Program-made: the position numbers and the translations under genes
The notes under the pieces: generated by a model
What the model saw: only the letters and a program-made list of their open reading frames with translations
Told to the model about the DNA's origin: nothing
Databases searched by the model: none
NCBI RefSeq assembly: GCF_032193765.1
Contig: NZ_JAVBIJ010000001.1
Location: 868,001-932,000 of the forward strand
DNA length: 64,000 nucleotides
Source of the DNA: Rhodoferax potami
GTDB lineage: Bacteria; Pseudomonadota; Gammaproteobacteria; Burkholderiales; Burkholderiaceae_C
Direction of reading: 5' to 3'
Shown: one piece after another, positions 14,549 through 23,863 of the stretch
Position numbering within the stretch: position 1 is the stretch's first letter
Layout: the number at the start of each line of letters is the position of its first letter

Positions 14549-16147
14549 TCACGCAGCGTTTTCCAGCCGCGCCTGCCCGATGCTTGACCCCGAGGTTTTT
14601 TGCAGCCGGAATGCGGCAACGCATTGAACGAGCTCATGCGCCCGGGCCCGCAGGCTGGCGGCCGCCGCTGACATTTCTTCCACCAATGCCGCGTTTTGTT
14701 GGGTGGTCTGGTCCATGTGGCCTACCGCCTCACCGATCTGGGACACTCCTGACGCTTGTTCTGAGCTGGCGGCGCTGATCGAGTCCATCAGGTCTGCGAC
14801 CTGCTGAATCGCCTCTACGACCTCTTGCATGGTGCCGCCCGCCTCGGACACTTGGTCGCTTCCGAGGGCGACCCGCTCTACGCTGGCCGAAATCAGGGAT
14901 TTGATTTCTTTGGCCGCCTCCGCGCTGCGCCCCGCCAAGGAGCGGACTTCGCTGGCGACCACGGCAAAGCCGCGCCCCTGTTCGCCGGCGCGTGCGGCTT
15001 CTACGGCGGCATTCAGGGCGAGTATGTTGGTCTGGAAGGCGATACCGTCAATCACCCCGATGATGTCGGCGATGCGCTTAGAGGATTGATCGATGCCTTG
15101 CATGGTTTGCACCACTTGTGCCACCACGTCGCCACCTTTGCGGGCCACGCCGGAGGCCACATGAGCCAGCCGATAGGCCTCACGCGCACTGTCCGCGTTC
15201 TGCCGTACGGTTGCGCTGAGTTGCTCCATCGAGGCGGCTGTTTGCTCCAGGGCGCTGGCCTGGCGCTCGGTGCGCGACGACAGGTCGCCGCTGCCACTGG
15301 CAATTTGTGTGCTGCCGCTGGCGACGCTCTCAGAGCCGTCTCGCACCATGCCCACCATCACTTGCAAGGCGCGCTGCATATGGGCCATGCCCGCCATCAC
15401 ACTCTGCGGCGCAAAGTGCGGTACCTGGATGGCAGTGGTGAGGTCACCCTGTGCGATCGAGTTGGTGATGGCCAGCACCTCTGCCGGTTCGCCGCCCAGT
15501 TGCCGGTACAGAGACCGGATCATGAAAAAGCCCAGTGCGATGGCGACGACCAGGCCGGCAACGATGGCGGAGATGCAAATCGCACGGATCCATTCGAAAT
15601 ACGCCACGCCGGTGGTGTATTCGGTCTTGGAAACGTCATATTGAATCTGGTCCAAACGTTCCAAGGTGTCCATGGCGGGGCGCATGAGTCCCACCACCTG
15701 GTCGTTGTAAATCTTCGCGGCTTGTTCCATGTCGCCACGTGCGCAGGCTTCGCGCAAGGGTTTCAGGCCCATGGTCGACAAATCGCGGTAAGCCGTCGCA
15801 AAACCTTTGGCCAGCAAAGACTCTTCCGGGGTGAGGTAGGTCGCCTCGTAGGCTTGCCAGGTCTTGGTGATTTGGTCCGAATTCCGGTCGAATTCTTCGA
15901 CCATTTGCCGCACGTGATGGGCGTCCCGGTTGATCAGGCTGTCTTGTAAAACAATGCGGTTGCGCTGGAGCAGACGGGACACCTCGCCGAGTTGGCCCAA
16001 GGCAATCACGCGGTCTTCGTAGACGGTTTTTAAAGAGGCATTGGATGCCGCCAGGCCTTGCAGGCCCAAGGCACCGATGCCGACCAACAGGGCGCCCAAG
16101 AGGCCGATGATCCACTGCAGGCGGGTTGAGATCTTCCAGGCTTTCAT
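14549..16147 (-). CDS. Methyl-accepting chemotaxis protein
   Basis: 532-aa chemoreceptor. TM1 is near residues 8-30, a periplasmic four-helix-bundle sensor (4HB_MCP type) follows to about 185, then TM2 (AICISAIVAGLVVAIALGFF), a HAMP region with LGGEPAEV, and the signalling domain with the conserved tip [20 protein letters not shown]. There is no C-terminal NWETF-like CheR/CheB tether. The start at 16147 (MKAWKIST) has GGGAGA eight bases upstream. A long plain sensor gives no clue to the ligand. It shares its general plan with the receptor at 51907. Confidence 0.93.
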   Translation of the reverse strand: MKAWKISTRLQWIIGLLGALLVGIGALGLQGLAASNASLKTVYEDRVIALGQLGEVSRLLQRNRIVLQDSLINRDAHHVRQMVEEFDRNSDQITKTWQAYEATYLTPEESLLAKGFATAYRDLSTMGLKPLREACARGDMEQAAKIYNDQVVGLMRPAMDTLERLDQIQYDVSKTEYTTGVAYFEWIRAICISAIVAGLVVAIALGFFMIRSLYRQLGGEPAEVLAITNSIAQGDLTTAIQVPHFAPQSVMAGMAHMQRALQVMVGMVRDGSESVASGSTQIASGSGDLSSRTERQASALEQTAASMEQLSATVRQNADSAREAYRLAHVASGVARKGGDVVAQVVQTMQGIDQSSKRIADIIGVIDGIAFQTNILALNAAVEAARAGEQGRGFAVVASEVRSLAGRSAEAAKEIKSLISASVERVALGSDQVSEAGGTMQEVVEAIQQVADLMDSISAASSEQASGVSQIGEAVGHMDQTTQQNAALVEEMSAAAASLRARAHELVQCVAAFRLQKTSGSSIGQARLENAA

Positions 16148-16340
16148 ACGCACGTTCTCCCTACAAACAAAGGAGTGGCGCGCCCGATGGTCCAACGGAT
16201 GTCCGCCGGTCGCCGCCTCCCGTCAGCAATAGGTGTACAGCTCCGCCTTGGTGGTCTATGAGCTGCATGTGTGCTGCATTTTGGTGCATTGATATGAAAA
16301 GTGCACCAAACCGATACAAATTTAGGGTCTTTTCAGGTTT

Positions 16341-16895
16341 TTAGCCGGCCATCAACTTGTGCACCAGGTCGGCGGTGGTCGATGCCTTGTACTTGCGCAT
16401 CAGGCGTGCGCGGTAGATTTCGACAGTGCGGTGGCTGATCTCCAGCGTTTTGCCGATCTGTTTGGAGGTCTGGCCCTGCATCAGGTAGGCCGCGACCTCG
16501 CGCTCGCGCGGGGTGAGTTCTGCGCGCACCGGGCGCAGGGCGCTCAGGTCTTCAAAGGTCCAGATGCCGGCCTCGTGCGGGGCGCTGGGGTTCAGGGCGC
16601 GGCCGCTCACATGGCACCAGAAGGTTTCGCCTTTGAAGCGGCCGTCCAGTCGTTTCATGATGCGGTCATCTGCATAGGTTCCATTGCGGTTGAGCAAGGG
16701 GGCCATGCGCGCGCCGAGGCGTTCAAACTCATCGGCGCTGGGGTACAGCACTTGGAAGGACTGGCCCACCAGTTGGTCTTTGGTGGCCCCGAACATGTCG
16801 CACAGTTGCTGGTTGCAATCGATCATGGTGCGGTTGCGCGAAAGCGCCAGCCCGACGGGCGCAAGGTCAAAAGCTTGGCGGTAGTCAATGTCCAT
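16341..16895 (-). CDS. PAS-domain LuxR-type regulator
   Basis: 184-aa two-domain regulator. A PAS domain covers residues 5-115 (AFDLAPVGLALSRNRTMIDCN, GQSFQVLYPS). A GerE/LuxR HTH occupies residues 125-184 (ELTPREREVAAYLMQGQTSK, then EISHRTVEIYRARLMRKY). No receiver domain is present, so the signal is probably sensed directly by the PAS domain. It is divergent from scoAB, with a perfect palindrome between the two genes. This makes it the likely regulator of the CoA-transferase and of itself. Confidence 0.87.
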   Translation of the reverse strand: MDIDYRQAFDLAPVGLALSRNRTMIDCNQQLCDMFGATKDQLVGQSFQVLYPSADEFERLGARMAPLLNRNGTYADDRIMKRLDGRFKGETFWCHVSGRALNPSAPHEAGIWTFEDLSALRPVRAELTPREREVAAYLMQGQTSKQIGKTLEISHRTVEIYRARLMRKYKASTTADLVHKLMAG

Positions 16896-16928
16896 GCGGA
16901 TTGCGGTGAGGGAAAGGCTTTACGGGGA

Positions 16929-16950
16929 ACTACGTATGTGGTTACGTAGT
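16929..16950. promoter_or_regulatory. Perfect palindrome ACTACGTA-N6-TACGTAGT upstream of scoAB
   Basis: Perfect 8-bp arms separated by TGTGGT, centred 34 bp upstream of the PAS-LuxR start and 56 bp upstream of scoA. A third partial half-site (ATCGTAG) follows at 16951-16957. Length and position fit the binding site of a dimeric LuxR-type HTH protein acting on both divergent promoters. Confidence 0.5.
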
Positions 16951-16995
16951 ATCGTAGCGGCCATGTTGTTTCTATCTACATAGGAGATACGCGCA

Positions 16996-17703
16996 GTGAA
17001 CAAGATTTACCCCAGCGCCGCGCAGGCGCTTGAAGGCATTATTCAGGACGGACAGTTACTGGCCGTTGGTGGCTTTGGTTTGTGCGGCATCCCCGAGGCG
17101 CTGATTGATGCCTTGCGCGATTCGGGTGCCAAAAACCTGACCGCTATCTCCAACAACGCGGGCGTGGACGGCTTTGGCCTCGGCAAGTTGCTCGAGACGC
17201 GTCAGATCAAAAAAATGATCAGCTCCTATGTGGGCGAAAACAAAGAGTTCGAGCGCCAATACCTGGCCGGCGAGCTGGAGCTGGAGTTCACCCCCCAAGG
17301 CACCCTGGCCGAGAAGCTGCGCGCCGGTGGCGCCGGTATTCCTGCCTTCTTCACCAAAACCGGTGTGGGCACCATGGTGGCCGAGGGCAAAGAGCTGCGC
17401 GAGTTTGATGGCGAGACCTATGTGATGGAGCGCTCGTTGGTGCCAGATGTGTCTTTGGTCAAAGCCCACCGCGCCGACAAGTCGGGCAACTTGCAGTTCC
17501 GCTTTACTGCCCGCAACTTCAACCCGGCTGTGGCCATGGCCGGCAAGATCACGGTGGTGGAAGTGGAAGAGATTGTGGAGACCGGCGACATCGCTCCCGA
17601 TCAGGTCCACTTGCCCGGTATTTATGTGCACCGCATCGTGCTGAACACCCGGCCCGAAAAACGGATCGAAAAACGCACCATCACTGAAAAAGCAGGAGTC
17701 TGA
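16996..17703 (+). CDS. scoA: 3-oxoacid CoA-transferase subunit A
   Basis: 235-aa alpha subunit of succinyl-CoA:3-ketoacid CoA-transferase (ScoA/PcaI/AtoD family), which moves CoA between succinyl-CoA and a 3-oxoacid. Hallmarks are [15 protein letters not shown] near residue 22, [13 protein letters not shown] and FFTKTGVGT. The start is GTG at 16996 with AGGAGA nine bases upstream. It is followed after 2 bp by the beta subunit. The substrate may be acetoacetate or beta-ketoadipate; nearby pca-like genes keep the second option open. Confidence 0.92.
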   Translation: MNKIYPSAAQALEGIIQDGQLLAVGGFGLCGIPEALIDALRDSGAKNLTAISNNAGVDGFGLGKLLETRQIKKMISSYVGENKEFERQYLAGELELEFTPQGTLAEKLRAGGAGIPAFFTKTGVGTMVAEGKELREFDGETYVMERSLVPDVSLVKAHRADKSGNLQFRFTARNFNPAVAMAGKITVVEVEEIVETGDIAPDQVHLPGIYVHRIVLNTRPEKRIEKRTITEKAGV

Positions 17704-17705
17704 CC

Positions 17706-18344
17706 ATGAGCTGGAACCAAGACCAAATGGCTGCCCGTGCAGCCCACGAACTCGAAGACGGTTTTTATGTGAACCTGGGGATCGGCATTCCCACCCTGGT
17801 GGCCAACCACGTGCCCGCCGACAAAGAGGTGTGGCTGCAAAGCGAGAACGGTATGCTGGGCATCGGCCCCTTTCCGACTGAAGATGAGGTGGATGCCGAC
17901 CTGATCAACGCCGGCAAACAAACCGTGACCACCATCAAGGGCAGCAGCATTTTCGGCTCGGACCAGAGCTTTGCCATGATCCGCGGCGGCAAGATCAACC
18001 TGTCCATCCTGGGTGCCATGCAAGTGTCCGAGAAAGGCGATCTGGCCAACTGGATGATCCCCGGCAAGATGGTCAAGGGTATGGGCGGCGCCATGGACTT
18101 GGTGGCCGGCGTGAAGCGCGTGATCGTGCTCATGGAGCATGTGGCCAAGAAGAAAGACGGCACCGAAGACCTGAAGATCCTGCCCAGCTGCACCTTGCCA
18201 TTGACCGGCGTGGGCGTGGTGGACCGCATCATCACCGACCTGGCGGTGATGGACGTCACCCCCGAAGGCCTGAAGCTGGTGGAGTTGGCTCCGGGCGTCA
18301 CCCGTGAGGCAGTGCAGGCCAAAACCGGCGTGACCCTGCTCTAA
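17706..18344 (+). CDS. scoB: 3-oxoacid CoA-transferase subunit B
   Basis: 212-aa beta subunit carrying the catalytic Glu in [14 protein letters not shown] (the conserved SENG motif, about residue 49) that forms the glutamyl-CoA thioester. The N-terminus has [16 protein letters not shown], and the end is [14 protein letters not shown]. It is immediately downstream of scoA with the GGAG-like ribosome site inside the scoA end. The length is normal for the family. It acts as a complex with ScoA in the cytoplasm. Confidence 0.93.
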   Translation: MSWNQDQMAARAAHELEDGFYVNLGIGIPTLVANHVPADKEVWLQSENGMLGIGPFPTEDEVDADLINAGKQTVTTIKGSSIFGSDQSFAMIRGGKINLSILGAMQVSEKGDLANWMIPGKMVKGMGGAMDLVAGVKRVIVLMEHVAKKKDGTEDLKILPSCTLPLTGVGVVDRIITDLAVMDVTPEGLKLVELAPGVTREAVQAKTGVTLL

Positions 18345-18397
18345 GGCGGGAGGGCCTGCGGGTAAGATGGCGCGCACCATTTCACCCTAGGGAAACT

Positions 18398-18886
18398 ATG
18401 TCCAGAGCGCTCAAGTTGATGATGTTCATTTACGCCGTGGTCTTTGCTGCGACCGGGGTGTTGATTGTGTTCGTTATGAATGCCGACGAGGGCTCCCAGC
18501 CCTGGGTGCTGATGCTGGCGCGTAACCACGCCATCGTGTACGCATGGCACTTGGGCTGCTGGATGGTGCTGGGCATGTTTACCAATTACTACTGGGACCT
18601 CTTCAACCTCGGCAAGGGGCTGGAGTCGATGCAGGCCTTGCGCATTGGCCTGCCCTTGCTGGTGTCGCCTTTTGTGTTTATGCCGGTGTACAACCTGTGG
18701 TTGGCTTCCAGCTCACAAAGCTACATGCTGTTTGCGGTGATCGCGATCCAGAGCGGTTTCTTTTGGCAGGCTTTGCTGACTAAAGTGGCGCCCCTGGACC
18801 GGGCTGCGTCTATTCCCTGGTCGGTGAACAACGGTGTGAACCGCAATTCACGCGCCACCAACCCGCAAGGGCCCGAGCTGAGCTGA
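18398..18886 (+). CDS. Hypothetical inner-membrane protein
   Basis: 162-aa protein with four hydrophobic segments, roughly residues 5-27, 48-70, 83-105 and 110-130, joined by short loops, and a soluble C-terminal tail rich in Asn/Arg/Pro. The ATG follows AGGGAAACT. It is followed by a strong terminator, so it is probably the last gene read from the scoAB side or a single-gene unit. I do not recognise the family and no active-site motif is visible. Confidence 0.72.
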   Translation: MSRALKLMMFIYAVVFAATGVLIVFVMNADEGSQPWVLMLARNHAIVYAWHLGCWMVLGMFTNYYWDLFNLGKGLESMQALRIGLPLLVSPFVFMPVYNLWLASSSQSYMLFAVIAIQSGFFWQALLTKVAPLDRAASIPWSVNNGVNRNSRATNPQGPELS

Positions 18887-18901
18887 TCAGAGCGCTGCAA
18901 T

Positions 18902-18929
18902 AAAAACGGGGCCAAGGCCCCGTTTTTTT
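18902..18929. terminator. Bidirectional Rho-independent terminator
   Basis: ACGGGGCC-AA-GGCCCCGT stem with A5 before it and T7 after it, between the membrane-protein gene and the convergent emrB-type gene. The symmetry of the tails suits termination in both directions. Confidence 0.85.
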
Positions 18930-18949
18930 CGTCTGCAGATTGCGCGTGT

Positions 18950-20512
18950 TCAGTGTGCACCGGCCGCTGCTTCCGAGGCGCCTGCGCCCCCCTTGGCCGG
19001 TCGGGACAGCCACACCAGCGGAATTAACAGCACAAAGATGACGGCCGAGGCGTAGAACACATCATTGGCCGCCAGGGTGGCGGCTTGCTGGTCGATCATG
19101 CGGTTGATCTGGCTCAGGGCCTGCTCGGTGCTCAAGCCGGATGCGTTCAATCCCGCCAAGGCGCTGTTGGAGGCCGTGCTGCCACGGTTGATCATCTCGG
19201 TGAGCTGGGCGTGGTGCAGGGTGGTGCGGTCTTGCCACACCGTGACCGAGATCGAGGTGCCAAACGAGCCGAACAGCACCCGGCAGAAGCTGCTCAGGCC
19301 CGAGGCAGACGCAATCTTGTCGCCCGGCAAACCACCCAGAATGATGCTGGTTAGCGGGATAAAAAACAGCGCGAGCGCAATGCCCTGAATCAGCGTCGGG
19401 ATCATCATGGTGTTGAAGTCCGACAGGGTGCTGAAGTGCGAACGCATCCAGAGCACCAGCGCAAACACCAGGAAAGCCAGCGTCGCCAAGCGGCGTGTGT
19501 CGAACTTGGTGATGTTCTTGCCGATGATGGGCGACAGGATGATCGCAAACAAGCCCACCGGTGCCATCAACATGCCGGCCTGGGTGGCGGTGTACCCCAT
19601 AAAGCTTTGCAGCCACAGCGGCAGCAGCACGATGTTGCCCATGAAGAGGCCGTAGGCAATCGACATGGCGATGGTGCCGGTCAAGAAGTTGCGGACCTTG
19701 AAAAGCTTCAAGTCGACCACCGGATGGTCATCGGTCAGCTCCCACACGATCAAAAACGCGAAGGCCACCACCGATAGCACGGTCAGCGCAATGATCTCGT
19801 TGGAGTGGAACCAATCGAGCTCTTTGCCCAGGTCCAACATCATCTGAATCGCAGTAACCGCAATCACCAGCAAGGCCAGGCCCACGGTGTCGATAGGCAG
19901 CTTGCGCGTTTGCGTTTCGCGCTTGTGGAAGATGCTCCAAGTGATGAACCCCGCCACGATGCCGATCGGCACGTTGATGAAGAAGATCCATCCCCAGTGC
20001 GCGTTGTCGGTAATCCAGCCGCCCAGGAGCGGGCCCATCACGGGGGCGACCAGCGTGGTCATGGCCCAGAGCGCCATCGCCAAGCCCGCAAGGGCCGGTG
20101 GATAGCTGGAGAGCAACAGCGTTTGCGCCAGCGGCATCATCGGGCCGGCCACAAAGCCTTGCAGGGCGCGGGCACCAATCAGGAAGGGCATGTTGGGCGC
20201 AATGCCGCACAGCCAGCTGGACAGCACAAACAACAACACGCTGGTGATAAACAGCCTCACTTGCCCGAATCGCTGGGACAACCAGCCGGTCAGTGGCAAG
20301 GCAATCGCGTTGGCCACGCCAAAGCTGGTGATGACCCAAGTGCCCTGGCTGGAGCTGACCCCGAGGTCACCGGCAATGGCCGGCAAAGACACGTTGGCAA
20401 TGGACGAGTCCAGCACGTTCATGAACGTGGCGGCCGACAGCGCAATCGTGCCCCACAGGCGCGCCGACCCTTCCAGGGGTGGTGGCGCTGAGTAAGCGGC
20501 GGGTGAGCTCAT
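18950..20512 (-). CDS. emrB: DHA2-family MFS multidrug exporter (EmrB type)
   Basis: 520-aa 14-helix drug:H+ antiporter. The N-terminal helix carries the D1-like motif LDSSIANVSLPAIAGDLG. The antiporter motif C region is around MALWAMTTLVAPVMGPLLGG, with GWIFFINVPIG after it. The long loop before the last helices (LHHAQLTEMI...) is typical of EmrB. The start at 20512 (MSSPAAYS) is chosen because the longer frame overlaps the upstream emrA stop without a signal. It works with EmrA and the NodT-type outer-membrane protein upstream as a tripartite pump. Confidence 0.92.
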   Translation of the reverse strand: MSSPAAYSAPPPLEGSARLWGTIALSAATFMNVLDSSIANVSLPAIAGDLGVSSSQGTWVITSFGVANAIALPLTGWLSQRFGQVRLFITSVLLFVLSSWLCGIAPNMPFLIGARALQGFVAGPMMPLAQTLLLSSYPPALAGLAMALWAMTTLVAPVMGPLLGGWITDNAHWGWIFFINVPIGIVAGFITWSIFHKRETQTRKLPIDTVGLALLVIAVTAIQMMLDLGKELDWFHSNEIIALTVLSVVAFAFLIVWELTDDHPVVDLKLFKVRNFLTGTIAMSIAYGLFMGNIVLLPLWLQSFMGYTATQAGMLMAPVGLFAIILSPIIGKNITKFDTRRLATLAFLVFALVLWMRSHFSTLSDFNTMMIPTLIQGIALALFFIPLTSIILGGLPGDKIASASGLSSFCRVLFGSFGTSISVTVWQDRTTLHHAQLTEMINRGSTASNSALAGLNASGLSTEQALSQINRMIDQQAATLAANDVFYASAVIFVLLIPLVWLSRPAKGGAGASEAAAGAH

Positions 20513-20519
20513 GGATGAC

Positions 20520-21785
20520 TCACACGCCTTGGCCGGCCTTGGCGACGGCATGGACGTTGGCCTTGGCACCACGGCCGAGGTTGGCGGCAATCACTTTGCG
20601 CACTTCGTCGTTGGCTTGCTGGTCCAGCACGGTGTACACATCGGTTTGGGTCACCGATGCGGCGCGGGGCGCATCGGCCAAGGACTTGCCGCTTTGGTCG
20701 GTCACGTCCACCGTGGCTTCCATGGAGAGGCCTACGCGCAGCGGGTTCTGGGCGAGTTGCTCAGCATCCAGCGCCACCCGTACTGGCACGCGCTGCACCA
20801 CCTTGATCCAGTTGCCGGTGGCGTTTTGTGCAGGCAGCAGCGAGAAGGCGGCACCGGTGCCGGCACCCAAACCGGCGACCGTGCCTTTGTATTCCATCTT
20901 CTTGCCATACAGGTCGGCGGTGAGCTTGACTGGCTGGCCGATGCGGATGTTTCGCAACTGCACTTCCTTGAAGTTGGCATCCACCCACAACTGATTCAGC
21001 GGGATGATGGCCATCAAAGGAGCACCGGCCGCCACGCGCTGGCCTAGCTGCACGGTGCGCTTGGCCACATAGCCGTCCACGGGCGCGGGCAGCTCAGCGC
21101 GGTGCAGCGCCAAGAAGGCCTCGCGCACTTTGGCGGATGCAGCCACCACGCTGGGGTGGCTTTCCACATTGGTGCCTTCGGTCAGGGTCTGGTTGCTGGA
21201 GAGCTGCTCACGCGCAGCGGCCACGCCAGCTTGGGCAGCGGACAGGGCGTTCTGGGCGGTAGTGAGTTGCGACTTGGCGTGGTTGAGTTCTTCTTTGGAC
21301 ACCGCGCCGTTGCCGGCCAGTGCCTGGCGGCGGTTCAGGTCGTCGGTGGCGCGGGCAATGTCGGTTTGCGCGCGGGCAATGTCGGACTCACGCAGCGTCA
21401 CCTGGGCGGACAAGGTGCCGTTGTTGGCGTACAGGGTGCGCACCTGGCGCGCCGCTTGGGCCAGGTTGGCCTCGGCGTGGTCAAGTGCCACTTTGGCATC
21501 GGCCGGGTCCAGCTTCACCAGGGCCTGGCCGGCTTTCACGAAGTCGGTGTCGTCCGCCATGATGGCGGTGACGGTGCCGCCCACCTGGGGGGTGATTTGG
21601 ATCACGTTGCCTTGCACATAGGCGTTGTCGGTTTCTTCGGAGTGACGCGCACCAAAGTAGCCGAAGCCGCCATAGGCCAGACCCAGCAGCACCACGATGC
21701 TGAGGGCGGTCAGCGCTTTTTTGCGTGCAGGGTTGCCGGCGGGAGTGGCGGCCGGTGCGACGGTGGGGGTGGAAGAAGTGCTCAT
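20520..21785 (-). CDS. emrA: HlyD/EmrA-type membrane fusion protein
   Basis: 421-aa periplasmic adaptor. It has a single N-terminal membrane anchor (residues 24-44), the lipoyl half-motif ETDNAYVQGNVIQITPQVGG and a long alpha-helical hairpin rich in Ala/Gln (residues 90-200). The second lipoyl half is LPAPVDGYVAKRTVQLGQRV, followed by a beta-barrel domain. It bridges EmrB to the outer-membrane channel. It lies 7 bp before emrB and 53 bp after the NodT-type gene on the same strand. Confidence 0.92.
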   Translation of the reverse strand: MSTSSTPTVAPAATPAGNPARKKALTALSIVVLLGLAYGGFGYFGARHSEETDNAYVQGNVIQITPQVGGTVTAIMADDTDFVKAGQALVKLDPADAKVALDHAEANLAQAARQVRTLYANNGTLSAQVTLRESDIARAQTDIARATDDLNRRQALAGNGAVSKEELNHAKSQLTTAQNALSAAQAGVAAAREQLSSNQTLTEGTNVESHPSVVAASAKVREAFLALHRAELPAPVDGYVAKRTVQLGQRVAAGAPLMAIIPLNQLWVDANFKEVQLRNIRIGQPVKLTADLYGKKMEYKGTVAGLGAGTGAAFSLLPAQNATGNWIKVVQRVPVRVALDAEQLAQNPLRVGLSMEATVDVTDQSGKSLADAPRAASVTQTDVYTVLDQQANDEVRKVIAANLGRGAKANVHAVAKAGQGV

Positions 21786-21838
21786 GGTGTCTCTTTCAAT
21801 CAGGTTCAGTGCGTGTTGGGTGGGGCCGTGGTCAGTGC

Positions 21839-23338
21839 TTAGCGGACTACGGTCTCGCTTGTCAGTGCGGTGGCTGAGGTGTTGTCGGTGTCGGTGAAGC
21901 CGCCACCCAGTGCGCGGATCAGCTGGATCTGTGTGTCCACGCTGCGGGCGGCCAGGTCCACGGCCAGCTTGCGCTGGGCCAGCACGCCGGTTTCGGCGTT
22001 GAGCACGTTCAGGTAGTTGCCCAAGCCCGCTTCGTACCGTTGCACGGCAATGGCGTAGGCGGCTTCGGCAGATCGCTGGGCGGCTTGTTGCTCGGCCTGC
22101 TGGCGCTCAATGGCTTTGGTGGAGGTGAGCTGGTCGGCCACATCGTGCACTGCGTCGACGACTGCGGCGTTATAGGTCTCAATGGCGGCGTCAAGGTCGG
22201 CTGCTTTTCCTTTGAGGTTGGCGCGCAGGCGGCCGCCCTCAAACAGGGGCAGGCGTATCGCTGGGCCCACACCCCATTGGGCGCTGCTGCTTTGCACCAG
22301 CTTGTCAAAACCGATGCTCGAGAAGCCGGCAAACGCGGTCAGGTTGATGTTGGGGTAGAACAGGGTTTTGGCGTTATCCACATCGCGGGTGGCAGCCTCT
22401 ACCCGCCAGCGAGCGGCGACCACATCGGCGCGCCGGCCCAGCAGGTCCATCGGCACCGATTGCACTTTGGTTTGTGCGGATGCTATGGAATTGATAGCTG
22501 CTGGCGCATATTTGGTGAGCGCTAGAGGCGTATTTTGTTGCCCAGTTAAGGCAGCGAGGGCATTGAGGAGCAGGGCTTCCTGCTCTTTCAGGGTCTCGAT
22601 CTGGAAGCGGGCATCAGGCAGTCCGCTTTCGCTTTGCTGGAGTTCGAGCTGGGTGTCCAGGCCGGCTTGCAGGCGGTCTTTCACGAGTTGTTGGGTTTGC
22701 TGGCGCTGGGCCAGGGTGCGCTGGGCCACTTCGAGTTGACCTTGCACCCGCATCCACTGGAAGTAGCTGCGTGCCACATTGCTGGCCAGCAGCATGCGGG
22801 CGGCCTGGGCGTCCGCTTGGGCGGCGCGGCTTTGGCCGATGGCGGCGTCTAGCGCAGCCCGATTTTTGCCAAACAAGTCCAGCTCCCAACTGCCGCTCAA
22901 CTGCAGGGTGGCAATTTCGCGCTCGCTGCCAGCAATCGGTGCGGGCACCAAGCCGTTGCGGGTGTAGAGCTGGCGTGTGGCATCCAGCCCTGCGTTCAAT
23001 TGCGGTGCGCTGGCGGCATTTGCGTTATCGATTCCTGCTTGCACGCGCTGCACACGGGCCTGGGCCACGCGCAGGTTGGGGTTGTTGGCCAGGGCTTGGG
23101 CGACCAGCTGGTTGAGTTGCTCATCGCCGTAGGCTTTCCACCACTGGCTGTCCAGCGCGACGCTGTCCGCCGGAATGGTTTGGGCAGACAAGCCGGCTTG
23201 CTGCGCAGCAACCGGCTTGGCCTGCGAAAAGATACCCGAGAAGTTGGCACACGCGCTCAAAGACGCAATGGCCACCGCGCTAAGCGCAAACCGGCTCCAG
23301 CGCAGTGCTTGTGAAGTGGAGAAGATGGTGTCTTGCAT
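21839..23338 (-). CDS. NodT-type outer-membrane efflux lipoprotein
   Basis: 499-aa TolC-fold outer-membrane factor of the NodT/OprM lipoprotein group. The lipobox is SLSAC (Cys30), then DSQWWKAYGDEQLNQLVAQAL and paired repeats such as NPNLRVAQARVQR. The conserved LLGRRADVVAARWRVEAATRD lies near residue 305. Residues about 268-286 (within NTPLALTKYAPAAINSIAS) are encoded by a copy of the dispersed repeat read in reverse. It would form the exit duct of the EmrAB pump. Its start is 8 bp after the marR stop. Confidence 0.9.
   Translation of the reverse strand: MQDTIFSTSQALRWSRFALSAVAIASLSACANFSGIFSQAKPVAAQQAGLSAQTIPADSVALDSQWWKAYGDEQLNQLVAQALANNPNLRVAQARVQRVQAGIDNANAASAPQLNAGLDATRQLYTRNGLVPAPIAGSEREIATLQLSGSWELDLFGKNRAALDAAIGQSRAAQADAQAARMLLASNVARSYFQWMRVQGQLEVAQRTLAQRQQTQQLVKDRLQAGLDTQLELQQSESGLPDARFQIETLKEQEALLLNALAALTGQQNTPLALTKYAPAAINSIASAQTKVQSVPMDLLGRRADVVAARWRVEAATRDVDNAKTLFYPNINLTAFAGFSSIGFDKLVQSSSAQWGVGPAIRLPLFEGGRLRANLKGKAADLDAAIETYNAAVVDAVHDVADQLTSTKAIERQQAEQQAAQRSAEAAYAIAVQRYEAGLGNYLNVLNAETGVLAQRKLAVDLAARSVDTQIQLIRALGGGFTDTDNTSATALTSETVVR
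22481..22537 (+). repeat. Dispersed repeat, copy 4, inside the NodT-type gene
   Basis: Plus-strand sequence TGCTATGGAATTGATAGCTG then CTGGCGCATATTTGGTGAGC and GCTAGAGGCGTATTTTG follows the element consensus end to end. The gene runs antisense to the element orientation, so it translates as PLALTKYAPAAINSIA, in the same element frame as the GluQ insertion. Confidence 0.65.
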
Positions 23339-23345
23339 GGGGTGC

Positions 23346-23852
23346 TTAGCGGTCGGTAGAGGGGGTGTCGGCAGCGGCGTTGGCTGCCTTGATGCGTTGG
23401 GCGTTGTCCAGAATGCGGCGCAGGTAGCCCTTGAGGTTCTCGAACTCTTCAGCGCTGAACCCCTCGAGGTGGGTGTTTTGCACTTCGCACAGTACCTGCG
23501 GAATGTCGGCGGCGGCTTGCGTGCCGGCAGGGGTGAGCTGGATGTTGACCACCCGGCGATCTTGCTCGGAGCGCACCCGCTGAACCAGGCCTTTGGCCTC
23601 CATACGGTCCAGCAGGCGGGTGGTGGCGCCGTTGTCGAGCTCGCAGGCGCGGGCCAGCTCGGCCACGGTGGAGGCCTGCTTGTTGTAGAGCTTGAAGAGC
23701 GGAATCCACTGCGCGTTGGTCAGGTCGGTGTGGGCGAGCTGGTGCTCGACCGACTGGGCCACGTGCGAAAGGATGCTGCGCATCAGGTAACCGATGCTGT
23801 CTTCCGGCCGATAGCTTTCGGGGCTGTAAAACGAAGGGGCGATGTGATGCAT
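23346..23852 (-). CDS. MarR-family regulator of the efflux operon
   Basis: 168-aa winged-helix regulator. The HTH core is LTNAQWIPLFKLYNKQASTV, ELARACELDNGATTRLLDRM and the wing EQDRRVVNIQLTPAG. It is the first gene of the marR-NodT-emrA-emrB unit (8-bp gap to the next). Two TTGC-N4-GCAA palindromes upstream suggest autorepression relieved by pump substrates, as known for MarR-type loci. The start at 23852 gives the normal MarR length plus a short N-terminal arm. Confidence 0.9.
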   Translation of the reverse strand: MHHIAPSFYSPESYRPEDSIGYLMRSILSHVAQSVEHQLAHTDLTNAQWIPLFKLYNKQASTVAELARACELDNGATTRLLDRMEAKGLVQRVRSEQDRRVVNIQLTPAGTQAAADIPQVLCEVQNTHLEGFSAEEFENLKGYLRRILDNAQRIKAANAAADTPSTDR

Positions 23853-23863
23853 GGCCCAAATAT

